Shown: positions 34,712 to 43,958, numbered from the stretch's first letter. The stretch is 64,000 bases of DNA from JAFDZV01 sp035549015 (GCA_035549015.1 DASZRW010000130.1:1-64000); one strand, 5' to 3'. A program made the numbers and translations. The notes: generated from the letters alone by a model not told the origin.

Positions 34712-36001
34712 TCAGATAATGCCGCGTGAGAAGGCGGCCTCGCCGGCGAACTCCGCCGTCGGGCCCAGCTCCTCCTCGATACGAAGCAACTGGTTGTACT
34801 TGGCGATGCGATCCGTGCGGCTCGCCGAGCCGGTCTTGATCTGGCCGGCGTTGGTCGCAACGGCGAGATCGGCAATCGTCGTATCCTCGGTCTCGCCGGA
34901 ACGATGCGAGATGATCGCCGTGTAGAGATTCTTCTGCGCGAGCTCCACAACCTCCAGCGTCTCGGAGAGGGTGCCGATCTGATTGAGCTTCACGAGGATG
35001 GAGTTGGCGATATCGTTTTCGATACCACGCCAGAGGAACTCGCTGTTGGTGACGAAGAGATCGTCCCCTACGAGTTGCACGTCACCGCCGATCGCCTCGC
35101 TCAGTTTGCGCCAGCCTTCCCAGTCGTTCTCGGCCATGCCGTCCTCGATCGAAATGATCGGATACTGCTCGGTGAGCGCCTTGTACCATTCCACCATCTC
35201 GTCCGCACTCTTCAAGGCACCGGTGGACTTGAACAGCCTGTACTGGCCGTCGCTCCACATCTCGCTCGAGGCAACGTCCAGTGCAAGCCAGACGTCGTTG
35301 CCGGCAGAGTAGTGCGCCTTTTCGATCGCCTCCAGGATCATATCGATCGCCTCCTCGTTCGAGGCGAGCGACGGAGCAAAACCCCCCTCGTCACCCACGG
35401 AGGTGGAGAGGCCCCTTGCCTTGAGAACCTTGTGCAGGGAATGGAAGATCTCCGTTCCCATCTGAAGCGCCTCACTGAAACTGTCCGCGCCGACCGGCGC
35501 GATCATGAACTCCTGGAAGTCCACGTTGTTGTCCGCATGCTTGCCGCCGTTGATGATGTTCATCAGCGGCACCGGGAGCGTTCGGGCGTTCACCCCTCCC
35601 AGATAGCGATACAACGGAAGGTTGTGGAATTTTGCTGCTGCCTTCGCAACGGCGACCGAAACTCCGAGGATCGCATTGGCGCCGAGCTTGGACTTGTTGT
35701 CCGTACCGTCGAGATCGATCAGGATGGCATCGATCACTGCCTGCTCATTTGCCGGCAGGCCGACGATCTCCTCGGCGATCGTGTCGTTGACATTTGCAAC
35801 CGCCTTCTCCACCGAAAGCCCGAAGTACTTCCCGGGGTCTCCGTCGCGCAGTTCCACGGCCTCATGCTCGCCGGTGGAGGCGCCTGAGGGAACCGCTGCG
35901 CGGCCCATCACGCCGTTCTCGAGGGTAACTTCAACTTCGATGGTGGGATTGCCGCGCGAGTCCAGAATCTGACGCGCAAGAATATCCTGAATGATCGACA
36001 T
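34712..36001 (-). CDS. eno: Enolase
   Basis: A 429-residue glycolytic enzyme that converts 2-phosphoglycerate to phosphoenolpyruvate. It begins with IIQDILARQILDSRGNPTIEVEV and has GASTGEHEA, the Mg ligands in LALDVASSE, ISIEDGMAENDW and GDDLFVTN, the catalytic Lys in ILVKLNQIGTL, and the signature SHRSGETEDTTIADLAVAT. Length is normal. A possible promoter lies just upstream (36054-36084). Confidence 0.96.
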   Translation of the reverse strand: MSIIQDILARQILDSRGNPTIEVEVTLENGVMGRAAVPSGASTGEHEAVELRDGDPGKYFGLSVEKAVANVNDTIAEEIVGLPANEQAVIDAILIDLDGTDNKSKLGANAILGVSVAVAKAAAKFHNLPLYRYLGGVNARTLPVPLMNIINGGKHADNNVDFQEFMIAPVGADSFSEALQMGTEIFHSLHKVLKARGLSTSVGDEGGFAPSLASNEEAIDMILEAIEKAHYSAGNDVWLALDVASSEMWSDGQYRLFKSTGALKSADEMVEWYKALTEQYPIISIEDGMAENDWEGWRKLSEAIGGDVQLVGDDLFVTNSEFLWRGIENDIANSILVKLNQIGTLSETLEVVELAQKNLYTAIISHRSGETEDTTIADLAVATNAGQIKTGSASRTDRIAKYNQLLRIEEELGPTAEFAGEAAFSRGII

Positions 36002-36053
36002 GGTTGGAACGCCGCCTTGCTGTTTGGATAGGAACTGCCTGAAGAAGAGTCGG

Positions 36054-36084
36054 CAAATAAACCGAAACGAGGGGTGAAATCCAA
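36054..36084 (-). promoter_or_regulatory. Possible Bacteroidetes-type promoter of eno
   Basis: On the minus strand TTGG (complement of 36081-36084) is followed after 19 bases by TTTATTTG (complement of 36054-36061), close to the Bacteroidetes -33 TTG / -7 TAnnTTTG pattern though one base short in the -7 box. It would give a leader of about 45 bases before the eno ATG. Confidence 0.35.
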
Positions 36085-36270
36085 CGTGAGCGCGGTGCGC
36101 TAACATTTTGTGGCGGGCGATCCTGCGCGCAGCCTCGCCGTGCCGGCGCGTGCGCTCACGATCCGACGGCAAGCCCCCGATGGTCGAGCCGTCCCCGTAA
36201 CAACGCCTCCGGATATGTGTGATAGTGATTCGTGCCATGCAAGGGAACGTTCGCTGGTTGCGGCACGTTG

Positions 36271-36316
36271 TATCATCCGGAGCACCGTTGCAGTATCATC
36301 CGGAGCACCGTCGCAG
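36271..36316. repeat. 23-base direct repeat
   Basis: TATCATCCGGAGCACCGT followed by YGCAG occurs twice back to back, at 36271-36293 and 36294-36316, differing in one base. No gene is nearby on either strand; origin unknown. Confidence 0.85.
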
Positions 36317-37283
36317 CAGGAGCCGTTCCAGGTTGTCCGGGCGCATGGGAGAGGGGGGAGGGCACGTTCAGACATCTCCCCTCCATCGCAGGGATTCGGC
36401 GGAGCCAGGACGATGCCGCGGAGCAGTCCGTGGCCCGTTGGAGGGGCAACGGAAAGGGGAGTATTTGGTTACATTGATGTAAATGGCTTGTGGGTCTGTG
36501 AGGTGATCATCCGCAATAGCTCCGATTCCGTTCAACCAGGGCCGATTGGTGCAGGCGCCCAAATATTTCCGGCCGAAGTGGCGGAACTTCATTGCATATT
36601 GAGTGCGCAGACGGTAATATCGCGGCTCAAATTCGACTACCAGCACGTGCTCATTGCTCACTGGAAAATGACACGCGGCCATGCTTTCCCCCAAAGTTTA
36701 CACATGCACCAATACAACCGCCTCCTGCGGGTTCTGCCGTATGCTCCTGGCATTCAGCGAACCGGCATTATGCGTCGCGCGGTTCCGCCCGGGTTCCGTA
36801 AGACATCCGCATGCGGTTGGAGGTCTCGTTCGCCCATACCACAGCACCGGAACGGTCAGGTTCCGGAATTCCCAACGCTTCCAAGTCTCGCTCGCATCAT
36901 TCAGGACATTCGATGGGAGGTACCCTATGTAAAACGCTGATCGCCATCACTATCGAAGCTTCGCTAGGCGCTGCATGGGCTGATCCGTTCAGGATTCCGT
37001 TCTCCGGCCTGGTCGTTCCCGTTCCGACCCTGACGGGATCCGGCGGGGGAGAAGGGCATGCACGCATCCGTTGATGGAGCCTTCGTCTATTTCGTCACTG
37101 TGCCGGTGCTGCGGTTTGCCGGTGCATCGTTCATCACCATCTAAGTCGCGGCCTGAGCAACGCGGCGGCAATCACGTTCGTTCGTGGTTGAGCGTTCCCG
37201 CCTCTGTCGTACCCACATGCGACGGTTGGCGGCAAGAGACCGTGCGTGCCTGTGGTTTATTGATGCGTTCACCAATTGCGTGC

Positions 37284-38588
37284 ATGGAGGTAGCATTGAA
37301 CCAGTTGAAGTACGAATATGGTCACAAGACCGTACAGGATCTCGTGAGTCTGTTCGAACGTGGACAGCTGAATCTCGAGCCTGGGTTTCAGCGCGACTCG
37401 GTGTGGCAACCGAGCGATCGCAAGAAGCTGATAGAAACGATATTCATGCATTACCCGATCCCATCGATATTTCTCTACAAACAGGTGGATGAACAGGGAC
37501 GCCTTGTTTACGATGTGATCGACGGCAAGCAGCGTCTTGAAACGATCCTCATGTTTCAAGGCGTGCGGCGATTTCGCGGCAACCGATTCAGTGCCGCCGT
37601 GCAGATGGATACCGACGAGTGCGAGGAGCTGGACTGGCGCACAGTCCGGCGTGCAGGGTTCGAACATCGGTTGATGGGGTACAAGATTCAGACCGTGGAG
37701 ATCGAGGGGGATCTCTCCGACATCATCTCTCTCTTCGTCCGCATCAACTCCACCGGGAAGGGGCTTACCAGCGCCGAGAAGCGGCATGCGCGATACTTCC
37801 GGAGTCCGTGGTTCCTGGCGGCACAGCGCCTGGCACGGAAACATCACGACTACTTTGCGTCGCTGCTCACGTCGGCGCAGATCAGCCGGATGAAACACGT
37901 GGAACTCGTGTGCGAGCTGCTTGCCTCGGTATGCAACGGAGGGATCATCGACAAGAAGAAGGCGGTGGACAAGGTGATAGGCGGGGATCTGGTTGATCGC
38001 AGGGAGCTCGAGAACTCCGCTCGCAAGCTCTCCAGGGTGCTGCATCTGCTGCAGGGGATACTGCCGGAGATCACTACCACTCGCTTCGCGAACGTGGTGG
38101 ACTTCTATTCGCTCTACATGCTCATCTATGAGTTCGAGGCGGATGGATTGATCCTCACCGACAGGCGCCGCAACGCCCAGGCGCAGGTTCTGCTGGTGGA
38201 GTTCGCCAAACGGATCGACGAGGTGCGCATCCGGATGCGTAACGGCGAAGGGGTTACGCTCGAGGATGCTCTCTATCGTGATTATCTGGTGACGGTGCAG
38301 GGGAACACCGACAGCCTGGTGACGCGGCGGCGCCGTGCCGACATCCTGCGCGGATTGCTCGGTGGGTTGTTCGAAGTAAAGGATGAACGGCGAGTGTTTA
38401 CCCGGGAGCAGCGGCGCCTTGTCTGGCATACGGCCGAGACCCGGCGCTGTTGTAGCTGCCGGGAGGCACTCACCTGGGAGAACTTCACGATCGACCATGT
38501 TATCGCTCACAGTCGCGGCGGACGCACGTCGCAAACCAATGCGGCACTGATGTGCCGGAGCTGCAATTCCCGCAAGGGAGCACGATAG
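37284..38588 (+). CDS. DUF262 and HNH nuclease fusion protein
   Basis: A 434-residue protein. The N-terminal DUF262 domain (ParB/GmrS-like) has LEPGFQRDSVWQPSDRKKLIETI and the nucleotide-site motif DGKQRLETI at residues 80-88 (usual form DGQQR). The middle is helical. The C terminus (about 388-434) is an HNH nuclease: CCSCREALTWENF, IDHVIAHSRGG and CRSCNSRKG, giving the zinc Cys pairs and the catalytic His. DUF262-nuclease fusions include GmrSD-type modification-dependent restriction enzymes and phosphorothioation-linked SspE, so an antiphage role is likely but inferred. No methylase or dnd/ssp gene is nearby. Start uncertain; ATG 37263 is also in frame. A hairpin at 38597-38640 follows. Confidence 0.82.
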   Translation: MEVALNQLKYEYGHKTVQDLVSLFERGQLNLEPGFQRDSVWQPSDRKKLIETIFMHYPIPSIFLYKQVDEQGRLVYDVIDGKQRLETILMFQGVRRFRGNRFSAAVQMDTDECEELDWRTVRRAGFEHRLMGYKIQTVEIEGDLSDIISLFVRINSTGKGLTSAEKRHARYFRSPWFLAAQRLARKHHDYFASLLTSAQISRMKHVELVCELLASVCNGGIIDKKKAVDKVIGGDLVDRRELENSARKLSRVLHLLQGILPEITTTRFANVVDFYSLYMLIYEFEADGLILTDRRRNAQAQVLLVEFAKRIDEVRIRMRNGEGVTLEDALYRDYLVTVQGNTDSLVTRRRRADILRGLLGGLFEVKDERRVFTREQRRLVWHTAETRRCCSCREALTWENFTIDHVIAHSRGGRTSQTNAALMCRSCNSRKGAR

Positions 38589-38596
38589 CGCCTACC

Positions 38597-38640
38597 GGCT
38601 CTCTGCTCCAGGATCGCCTACGGTACTGGAGCAGGGAGCC
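38597..38640 (+). terminator. Long hairpin after the HNH gene
   Basis: GGCTCTCTGCTCCAG pairs with CTGGAGCAGGGAGCC over 15 bases (one G-T wobble) around a 14-base loop, starting 8 bases after the stop codon. No direct T-run follows; a run of nine T's stands about 70 bases further on. Confidence 0.6.
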
Positions 38641-38825
38641 CTGTGAGTTGCGGCGCAAGACGGCCTTACCCGTTGCCGCTATGGACTCGGACTGCCGGGA
38701 CCCTCGCGAAGATTTTTTTTTCACCGCCTGTCGATTTCGCCCGACCCGCTCGTCGTATGGACAAATGTGCGGCACGGAACGCGCCGCGATTGTTCACAAA
38801 CGTCAACTCGAGCACGGAGACTCTC

Positions 38826-39179
38826 ATGAAGTACATGTTCCTGATCTACTCGAACCAGGCCGAAGAGGCCCGGTGGACCGACGAGCAGCGCCAGAAGATG
38901 TGGACCGATTTCGGTGCCTTCACGGTGGACGCTCGCGAGCGTGGCGCCTACGTGTCCGGGAGTGCCCTGCATCCGGTGACCGTGGCCACAACGGTGCGCG
39001 TTCGTGACGGACGTGCATTGAAGACCGATGGTCCGTTTGCCGAAACGAAGGAACAGCTGGGCGGCTACTACATCCTGGACTGCAGGGACCTCGATGATGC
39101 ACTGGAGTTCGCGGCCAGGATCCCCTCGTCGGCACACGGCTCTGTGGAAGTGCGCCCGCTGATGCAGGCGGGTGCCTGA
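38826..39179 (+). CDS. YCII/DGPF-domain protein 1
   Basis: A 117-residue protein of the YCII-related DGPF family. It has MKYMFLIYSNQ at the start, the signature DGPFAETKEQLGGYYILDC and a C-terminal SVEVRPLM. DGPF proteins form dimeric ferredoxin-like folds and are regularly encoded next to ECF42-group sigma factors, as here. Their biochemical role is unknown. ATG 38826 matches the family start. Confidence 0.88.
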   Translation: MKYMFLIYSNQAEEARWTDEQRQKMWTDFGAFTVDARERGAYVSGSALHPVTVATTVRVRDGRALKTDGPFAETKEQLGGYYILDCRDLDDALEFAARIPSSAHGSVEVRPLMQAGA

Positions 39180-39382
39180 GCCTTGTACACCGCGAGACAT
39201 GCCAGACGGTACGCGCCGGCCGGTGTGTCGCTGGGTATGCCGAATGCGCGCGGTGCCCGGAGCCGCGCGCGGCGGCATTCCGGCCGTGATCCGGATGCAC
39301 GGCTCCGGCGCCCGTTCGGAGGCCGGCGCCTGCCGGCGATGTTCAATGAACGTAGAGAGATACATTCGTCAACGGAGGGCAC

Positions 39383-39724
39383 ATGCAATTCATGATGTTG
39401 ATTCATACGGACCAGGAACGCTGGAACCGGTTGGCTCCGGAGCAGCAGGAACAGCACACGCAGCATCACCGCAATCTTGCTCAGGAGTTGATCCAGCAGG
39501 GGAGATGGGTGGACGGCGGCCGCCTTCATTCGCCTGCATCCGGAGCTTCGGTGCGTATCGATAACGGGAGAGTGATCCGGGTGGATGGTCCGTATGCCGA
39601 GACGAAGGAACTGGTGGGAGGGTACTACATTGTAGAGTGCGCCGATCTGGATGAGGCCTGCGCGATTGCCGCGCGCATACCCACGGCGGCGTTCGGCACG
39701 ATTGAAGTGCGCCCACTGATGTAG
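39383..39724 (+). CDS. YCII/DGPF-domain protein 2
   Basis: A 113-residue paralogue of the preceding gene: MQFMMLIHTDQERW, the signature DGPYAETKELVGGYYIVEC (Tyr replaces Phe in DGPF) and the end TIEVRPLM. It lies 203 bases after the first copy and 43 bases before the sigma factor gene. Two copies differing in the signature suggest a heterodimer or two outputs of one regulon. Confidence 0.88.
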   Translation: MQFMMLIHTDQERWNRLAPEQQEQHTQHHRNLAQELIQQGRWVDGGRLHSPASGASVRIDNGRVIRVDGPYAETKELVGGYYIVECADLDEACAIAARIPTAAFGTIEVRPLM

Positions 39725-39767
39725 GCGGGCCGCCATGGGCGAAATGCATCGTTGCATTGAACAGGGT

Positions 39768-41018
39768 ATGAGCAACATCGGCAGCATAGTGGAACAGACG
39801 TTCCGGCGGGAGTCCGGGCGCGTGATGGCGGCGCTCGTGGCGCAGTTCTCCGATTTCGATCTGGCTGAAGATGCCATGCAGGAGGCATTTGCGATCGCGC
39901 TGGAACGTTGGCGCATCGCGGGCGTTCCCGACGTGCCCGGCGCGTGGATACTCACCACGGCGAAGCGCAAGGTGCTGGACCGTCTGCGCCGCGATGCAGT
40001 GAGCGCGCGTGCGCTGGGCACACTCGAAGCCGACACCGATACCTCGGCGAATGAACCGACGGAGGAGGAAGCACCGAGCATGATTCCCGATGAACGACTG
40101 AAGCTGATCTTCACCTGCTGCCACCCTGCGCTTGCATCGGACGCACGGATTGCGCTCACGCTCCGCATGCTTGGAGGACTGAGTACGCCGGAGATCGCCC
40201 GCGCCTTTCTGATGCCCGTGCCGGCGATGGCACAGCGGCTTGTGCGGGCCAAGCGAAAGATCCGCGATGCGCGCATTCCCTTTCGCGTGCCGTTCGATCG
40301 CGACCTGCCTGAGCGTATCGAGGCCGTGCTGGCGGTGATCTACCTGATCTTCAACGAAGGATACGCCTCGTCGCAGGGCGATACGCTGGTACGGAGCGAA
40401 CTTGCCGCCGAAGGGATTCGCCTTGGGAGGATCGTCTGCGAGTTGATGCCGCGCGAGCCGGAGGCGCTTGGCCTGCTGGCGCTGATGCTGCTGCACGATG
40501 CCCGGCGGCTGGCCCGCATCGGCGGCGGCGGCGAGTTGATCGTGCTGGAGGAGCAGGACCGGAGCCTGTGGGATATGGAGATGATCGCCGAAGGAACGGG
40601 TCTGCTGGAGGAGGCGATGGAGATGCAGGCGCCGGGGCCGTATCAGATCCAGGGAGCAATCGCGGCCCTTCACGACGCCGCTCCGCGTGCGGAGGAAACG
40701 GACTGGGAGCAGATTGCACTCCTGTACGCGGAGCTCCTCCGCCTGAACCCGACCCCCGTTGTTGCATTGAATCGTGCCGTAGCGGTTGCGATGGCCACTA
40801 CCCCTGCCGACGGACTTCGCATGATCGATTCCATCGAGGCGGAGGGATCGTTGAATCGCTACCACCTGCTTCATGCCGCGCGTGCGGACCTGCTGCGGCG
40901 TGCCGGGCATCATGTGCCGGCGGCAGCGGCATACATGCGTGCGTTGGAGTTCGTATCCAACGGGGCGGAACGGCAATACCTGGCGCGCAGGCTTGCAGAG
41001 GTCACCTCGCGATCGTAG
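39768..41018 (+). CDS. ECF42-type RNA polymerase sigma factor with C-terminal extension
   Basis: A 416-residue ECF sigma factor. Region 2 reads FRRESGRVMAALVAQFSDFD then LAEDAMQEAFAIALERW and the family-specific VPDVPGAWILTTAKRKVLD; region 4 includes LRMLGGLSTPEIARAFLM with a helix-turn-helix. A long C-terminal domain follows from about residue 190 (AVIYLIFNEGYASSQGD, a TPR-like helical array). This extension and the DGPF neighbours define the ECF42 group, which lacks an anti-sigma factor and is probably controlled through its own C-terminal domain. ATG 39735 is an alternative start. Confidence 0.88.
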   Translation: MSNIGSIVEQTFRRESGRVMAALVAQFSDFDLAEDAMQEAFAIALERWRIAGVPDVPGAWILTTAKRKVLDRLRRDAVSARALGTLEADTDTSANEPTEEEAPSMIPDERLKLIFTCCHPALASDARIALTLRMLGGLSTPEIARAFLMPVPAMAQRLVRAKRKIRDARIPFRVPFDRDLPERIEAVLAVIYLIFNEGYASSQGDTLVRSELAAEGIRLGRIVCELMPREPEALGLLALMLLHDARRLARIGGGGELIVLEEQDRSLWDMEMIAEGTGLLEEAMEMQAPGPYQIQGAIAALHDAAPRAEETDWEQIALLYAELLRLNPTPVVALNRAVAVAMATTPADGLRMIDSIEAEGSLNRYHLLHAARADLLRRAGHHVPAAAAYMRALEFVSNGAERQYLARRLAEVTSRS

Positions 41019-41048
41019 CATACTCCTGCAATGCCGTTGCCGGCGCAG

Positions 41049-41801
41049 CTACTGATTCGGCATGAGGATGTCGATGGGCCGCACGGACTTCTCCCAGAGC
41101 TGCGAGGCAAACTCCCGGTAGGATTCCGGCAGTCCGTTGAACGCCGGGTCGAACGTCTTGTCGCCGCCGATGATGCTGTTCTCCGACACCTGCGCCCGCG
41201 TGGTTCCTCTGATCGCCATCTTCGTGGTTCCGCTGTGCATGATGAGCTTCACCGTAAGGGGGGATACATCGCAGGAGCCCTCGATGTTGTAGACGAATGC
41301 GTTCTCGGCAACGCCATCGCTGTCGAGATCTGCCACGACGATCCTGGAGAGCAGGCCGTGGCCCAGGTCGCACATGTTGTTCGCCGCATCCTGAATCTTC
41401 CAGAGCTGTTTCGTAGTGCCTCCGCTCGTGGCGTACAGTATTCCGGCGATCTGCTCCGCCCTCGCGTCCGATCCATCCGTCTCGGCGCCCGGTGGGGTCT
41501 TCATCGTGTGGGTCACGATCAGCACATTGTCGCCGTTGGCGTCGTCCCAGCGGGCACCTCCCAGCACCTCCCCCGTGTACTTGCAGGCCGAAGGGATCTT
41601 TCTGATGTCGAAGTCATGCACCACGACGTGCGGTGCCCCCTGCGGTGCATTGTTATGGCTCCGGGTTCCGGCCGTATCACGCGCCGCGGTGCCGTCCTTC
41701 GCGGTGCCGTCCTTCGCGGCACCTTTCGGCTCCTGCTTTCCGCCGCATGCGGCAAGCAGGACCGCCCCGGCAAGGAGGAGTGCAATTGTGTGAATGCGCA
41801 T
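41049..41801 (-). CDS. Putative lipoprotein
   Basis: A 250-residue protein with signal peptide and lipobox LLAAC (Cys 19). A short repeated linker (GTAKDGTAARDTAG) encoded by a 15-base DNA repeat follows. The folded part has GARWDDANGDNVLIVTHT, a disulfide-suited CDLGHGLLSRIVVADLD and DSDGVAENAFVYNIEGSCD; the Asp-rich turns resemble calcium-type loops of FG-GAP-like proteins. No function can be given. The 30-base gap to the sigma factor gene is between converging genes. Confidence 0.7.
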   Translation of the reverse strand: MRIHTIALLLAGAVLLAACGGKQEPKGAAKDGTAKDGTAARDTAGTRSHNNAPQGAPHVVVHDFDIRKIPSACKYTGEVLGGARWDDANGDNVLIVTHTMKTPPGAETDGSDARAEQIAGILYATSGGTTKQLWKIQDAANNMCDLGHGLLSRIVVADLDSDGVAENAFVYNIEGSCDVSPLTVKLIMHSGTTKMAIRGTTRAQVSENSIIGGDKTFDPAFNGLPESYREFASQLWEKSVRPIDILMPNQ

Positions 41802-41943
41802 TGTTGATGCCTGATGAATGTGAGAGGCAATCCGTTGGATGCCTGGAGCATTGTATATTTGGCCGCCCGCTACCAGCGTTTCCCCGTTACAGCACGACTG
41901 CATGCATGCAGTCCGTGATTCCTTCCACTCAATTCGAATTGCC

Positions 41944-42510
41944 ATGCATGCCATCCGCTGCATCCTCATTGCTCTCGTCACGATGGGAGTCGTTACTGCT
42001 GCCCGCGCGCAGTCACCGATGGAAGAGATGATGAAGAAGGCGCAGCCAGGTCCTCAGCATGAGCTGCTGAAGGAGATCGCCGGCACGTGGAACTACAGGT
42101 TGACCGACTACATGAGCGGTACGCCTCAGACTTCCAACGGGACCGCCACGAGTGCAATGATACTCGGCGGCCGCTTCCTGAAGGTGGAAACGTTCGGCAC
42201 GATGATGGGAATGAGCGCGAACACGTTCTCCATGATGGGGTTCGACAATCGCAACGGAAAATACTTCATGTGGGAAGTGGATGAGATGGGAACATACTCC
42301 GTCTTCGCCGAGGGCACATACGATGCCGCATCCAGGAAGCTTACACTGCGCGGTGAGAACGAGGAGGAGGGACAGAAGGTTCCGTTCCGGTTCACCTATA
42401 CGATGATCGACAAGGACCACTTCACGTTCGAGATCGCATTCAGCCTCGGTTCGGCCGGCAAGCCGATGGAGCAGAAGGTGCTGGAGATTGCATACACGCG
42501 CGCATCGTAG
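41944..42510 (+). CDS. Exported DUF1579-like protein
   Basis: A 188-residue protein with a signal peptide (IRCILIALVTMGVVTAARA) and a lipocalin-like DUF1579 body: PQHELLKEIAGTWNYRL at the start, then a Met-rich ILGGRFLKVETFGTMMGMSA, FDNRNGKYFMWEVDEMG and YTMIDKDHFTFEI. DUF1579 proteins are small secreted beta-barrels of unknown function. ATG 41944 places the signal peptide correctly. Confidence 0.78.
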   Translation: MHAIRCILIALVTMGVVTAARAQSPMEEMMKKAQPGPQHELLKEIAGTWNYRLTDYMSGTPQTSNGTATSAMILGGRFLKVETFGTMMGMSANTFSMMGFDNRNGKYFMWEVDEMGTYSVFAEGTYDAASRKLTLRGENEEEGQKVPFRFTYTMIDKDHFTFEIAFSLGSAGKPMEQKVLEIAYTRAS

Positions 42511-42570
42511 CCGTCCGGTTCCAACGGTGGGAGAGCGCCGGGATGTTGCAGGGCCACATCGTCGTTCCAG

Positions 42571-42600
42571 GCCGACCTCCGGGCCGGCCGACCTCCGGGC
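42571..42600. repeat. 14-base direct repeat
   Basis: GCCGACCTCCGGGC occurs at 42571-42584 and 42587-42600 in the gap between converging genes. No function is evident. Confidence 0.6.
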
Positions 42601-42641
42601 ATTCCGTGTCGCGGATGGGGGAACTCTGCGTGCCGGTGCGA

Positions 42642-43079
42642 TCAGCGGCCGCTGTGCGAATGTTCCTCCCAGACAGTCGGCTTGCCGTTGTTCGTGGCCG
42701 ATCCGTTCAGACGGATCACGTCGGTGCCCACCTGGTAGGTGTTCTCCAGCGCGTTGGTATCGCTGATGATCAGCCCGTAGTGAACCAGGTTGCCGTAGCA
42801 GTAACCCGGGCCGCCGATCTCCGCGCCGCCGCTTTTCACGGTGGCGTGAAGGAACGGATATTCTTCCGGTGAGAAGAGAACGGTGGAGTGCTCTTCGTAC
42901 TGAACGCTCCCATCACTGTTGAGGAACTGCCGGTGCGTGGTTTGAAGCACCGCTCCCTCCGGCAGCACCTCGTAGCGATGTTCGACGCTGTAGCTGCCGG
43001 TTGCCTTGGTGCGATCATGCCAGATGCCGGTGCCTCGATACGTACCGGGGAGAAAGGGGAGACGGGTGATCTGTGCCAT
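42642..43079 (-). CDS. Hypothetical protein, lipocalin-like pattern
   Basis: A 145-residue cytosolic protein beginning MAQITRLPFLPGTYRGTGIWHD. Alternating strands (YSVEHRYEVLPEGAVLQTTH, STVLFSPEEYPFLHATV) and GGPGYCYGNLVHYGLII suggest a small beta-barrel like nitrobindin or DUF1579 proteins. This is a resemblance only; I do not recognise the family. It is followed on the same strand by no close gene and shares a 35-base gap with the next upstream gene. Confidence 0.65.
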   Translation of the reverse strand: MAQITRLPFLPGTYRGTGIWHDRTKATGSYSVEHRYEVLPEGAVLQTTHRQFLNSDGSVQYEEHSTVLFSPEEYPFLHATVKSGGAEIGGPGYCYGNLVHYGLIISDTNALENTYQVGTDVIRLNGSATNNGKPTVWEEHSHSGR

Positions 43080-43114
43080 CTGCCTGGGCTGTTTGCTGTC
43101 GAGATGATGAGTTG

Positions 43115-43627
43115 CTATGCGCGAACCGGTTCCTGCAGATCGAATGCCCGCGCATGCCAGGAACTGCGCGCCGGAGTCTCCCAGCATCCCGCTCGCACAT
43201 CGCGAACCCGTGTCACCGTACGGTCGAACACGATGGTGGAGGCATTCACCATGCCGGAGGCGGCGAGCCGTGCGAACGCATCGCGCGAGACACAGACAAC
43301 TGCCTCACCGTCACGGTACGGAACGTCCGGCGAATCCACCAGATCAACTGCGAGTGTGCGGCTTATCTGCTCGAGCGTGTGCATCATGCTGTCGATGGAA
43401 CAGCCGGACGGTGGAAGCCTCGATTCGTCGACGCCGAGCAGAATGAACTGGTTGTAGCGCAGATCGTAGGCGGCTGTCAGGTCCTGCCGGTGCGCCGCCC
43501 AACCCTCCAGGAAGTGCTCCAGTGCGCCGCGCAGTGCGGCGGTTTCGGAGTCGTTCAGAGGACGCTCCGCATGGAACAGCCAGAGGCGCGCATCATCGGG
43601 GAGGTTCTCGAATGTAGTCAGCGACAT
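43115..43627 (-). CDS. Conserved Bacteroidetes hypothetical protein (often labelled ABC transporter ATPase)
   Basis: A 170-residue protein matching a short family common in Bacteroidetes: LPDDARLWLFHAERPLNDSE, a basic HRQDLTAAYDLRYNQFILLG and the signature VDESRLPPSGCSIDSMMHTL. Databases often call it an ABC transporter ATPase, but it has no P-loop and that name is wrong. Function unknown. Its presence supports the FCB affiliation. The 35-base spacing to the downstream gene on the same strand suggests an operon. Confidence 0.75.
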   Translation of the reverse strand: MSLTTFENLPDDARLWLFHAERPLNDSETAALRGALEHFLEGWAAHRQDLTAAYDLRYNQFILLGVDESRLPPSGCSIDSMMHTLEQISRTLAVDLVDSPDVPYRDGEAVVCVSRDAFARLAASGMVNASTIVFDRTVTRVRDVRAGCWETPARSSWHARAFDLQEPVRA

Positions 43628-43958
43628 GATTGCTGTTTGATATCTGAAGATGAACGGTCCGGCGGCACAGGCTCAACAGGATGCGCCCGCATGCCTCGTG
43701 CGGATACAAGATAGAGTGGTTGCCATGTACCGTGGAAATTGCTTCTGTGTGACGAATGGCATCGAGTTCCGATTGTCGAGCCGTGCCCGGAAGCGGCAGG
43801 CAGCGCCCGTTCCCGGGATGCTCCAACCGGGATGCGTCAGCCGGGATATGCGCCCGGCACCATGCCATCCGGGTCCGTTGCGTTGCGTATCTTCGTGGTC
43901 ACGGTGAACGATGCCGTGCCGAGACGCCTCACATACCGACAACACGCCTGCATTGCCC
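43628..43958. other. Divergent promoter region
   Basis: About 330 bases between divergent genes. It holds no supported gene. CAACCGGGATGCG/CAGCCGGGATATGCG words near 43830-43855 form a loose direct repeat. No promoter could be fixed. Confidence 0.3.

Larger units (their letters stand above)
36002..37283. other. Long intergenic region with a direct repeat and possible gene remnant
   Basis: About 1.3 kb between eno and the DUF262-HNH gene. Apart from the eno promoter region and the 23-base direct repeat, the part at 36430-36700 has lower GC and protein-like stretches on both strands (for example YIDVNGLWVCEVIIRN on plus), possibly a decayed gene. I see no intact gene. Confidence 0.35.

Noticed and set aside
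36110..36940. 276-codon open frame upstream of the HNH gene
   Set aside because: Composition is Arg/Pro/Ser-rich as in shadow frames, it spans a direct repeat, and an opposite-strand frame looks equally good. At most a gene remnant.
37640..37660. tRNA T-loop-like GGTTCGA
   Set aside because: It lies inside the DUF262-HNH coding sequence and no cloverleaf forms around it. No tRNA was found anywhere in the window.
43115..43627. ABC transporter ATPase
   Set aside because: That is a common database label for this family, but the protein has no Walker A or ABC signature.
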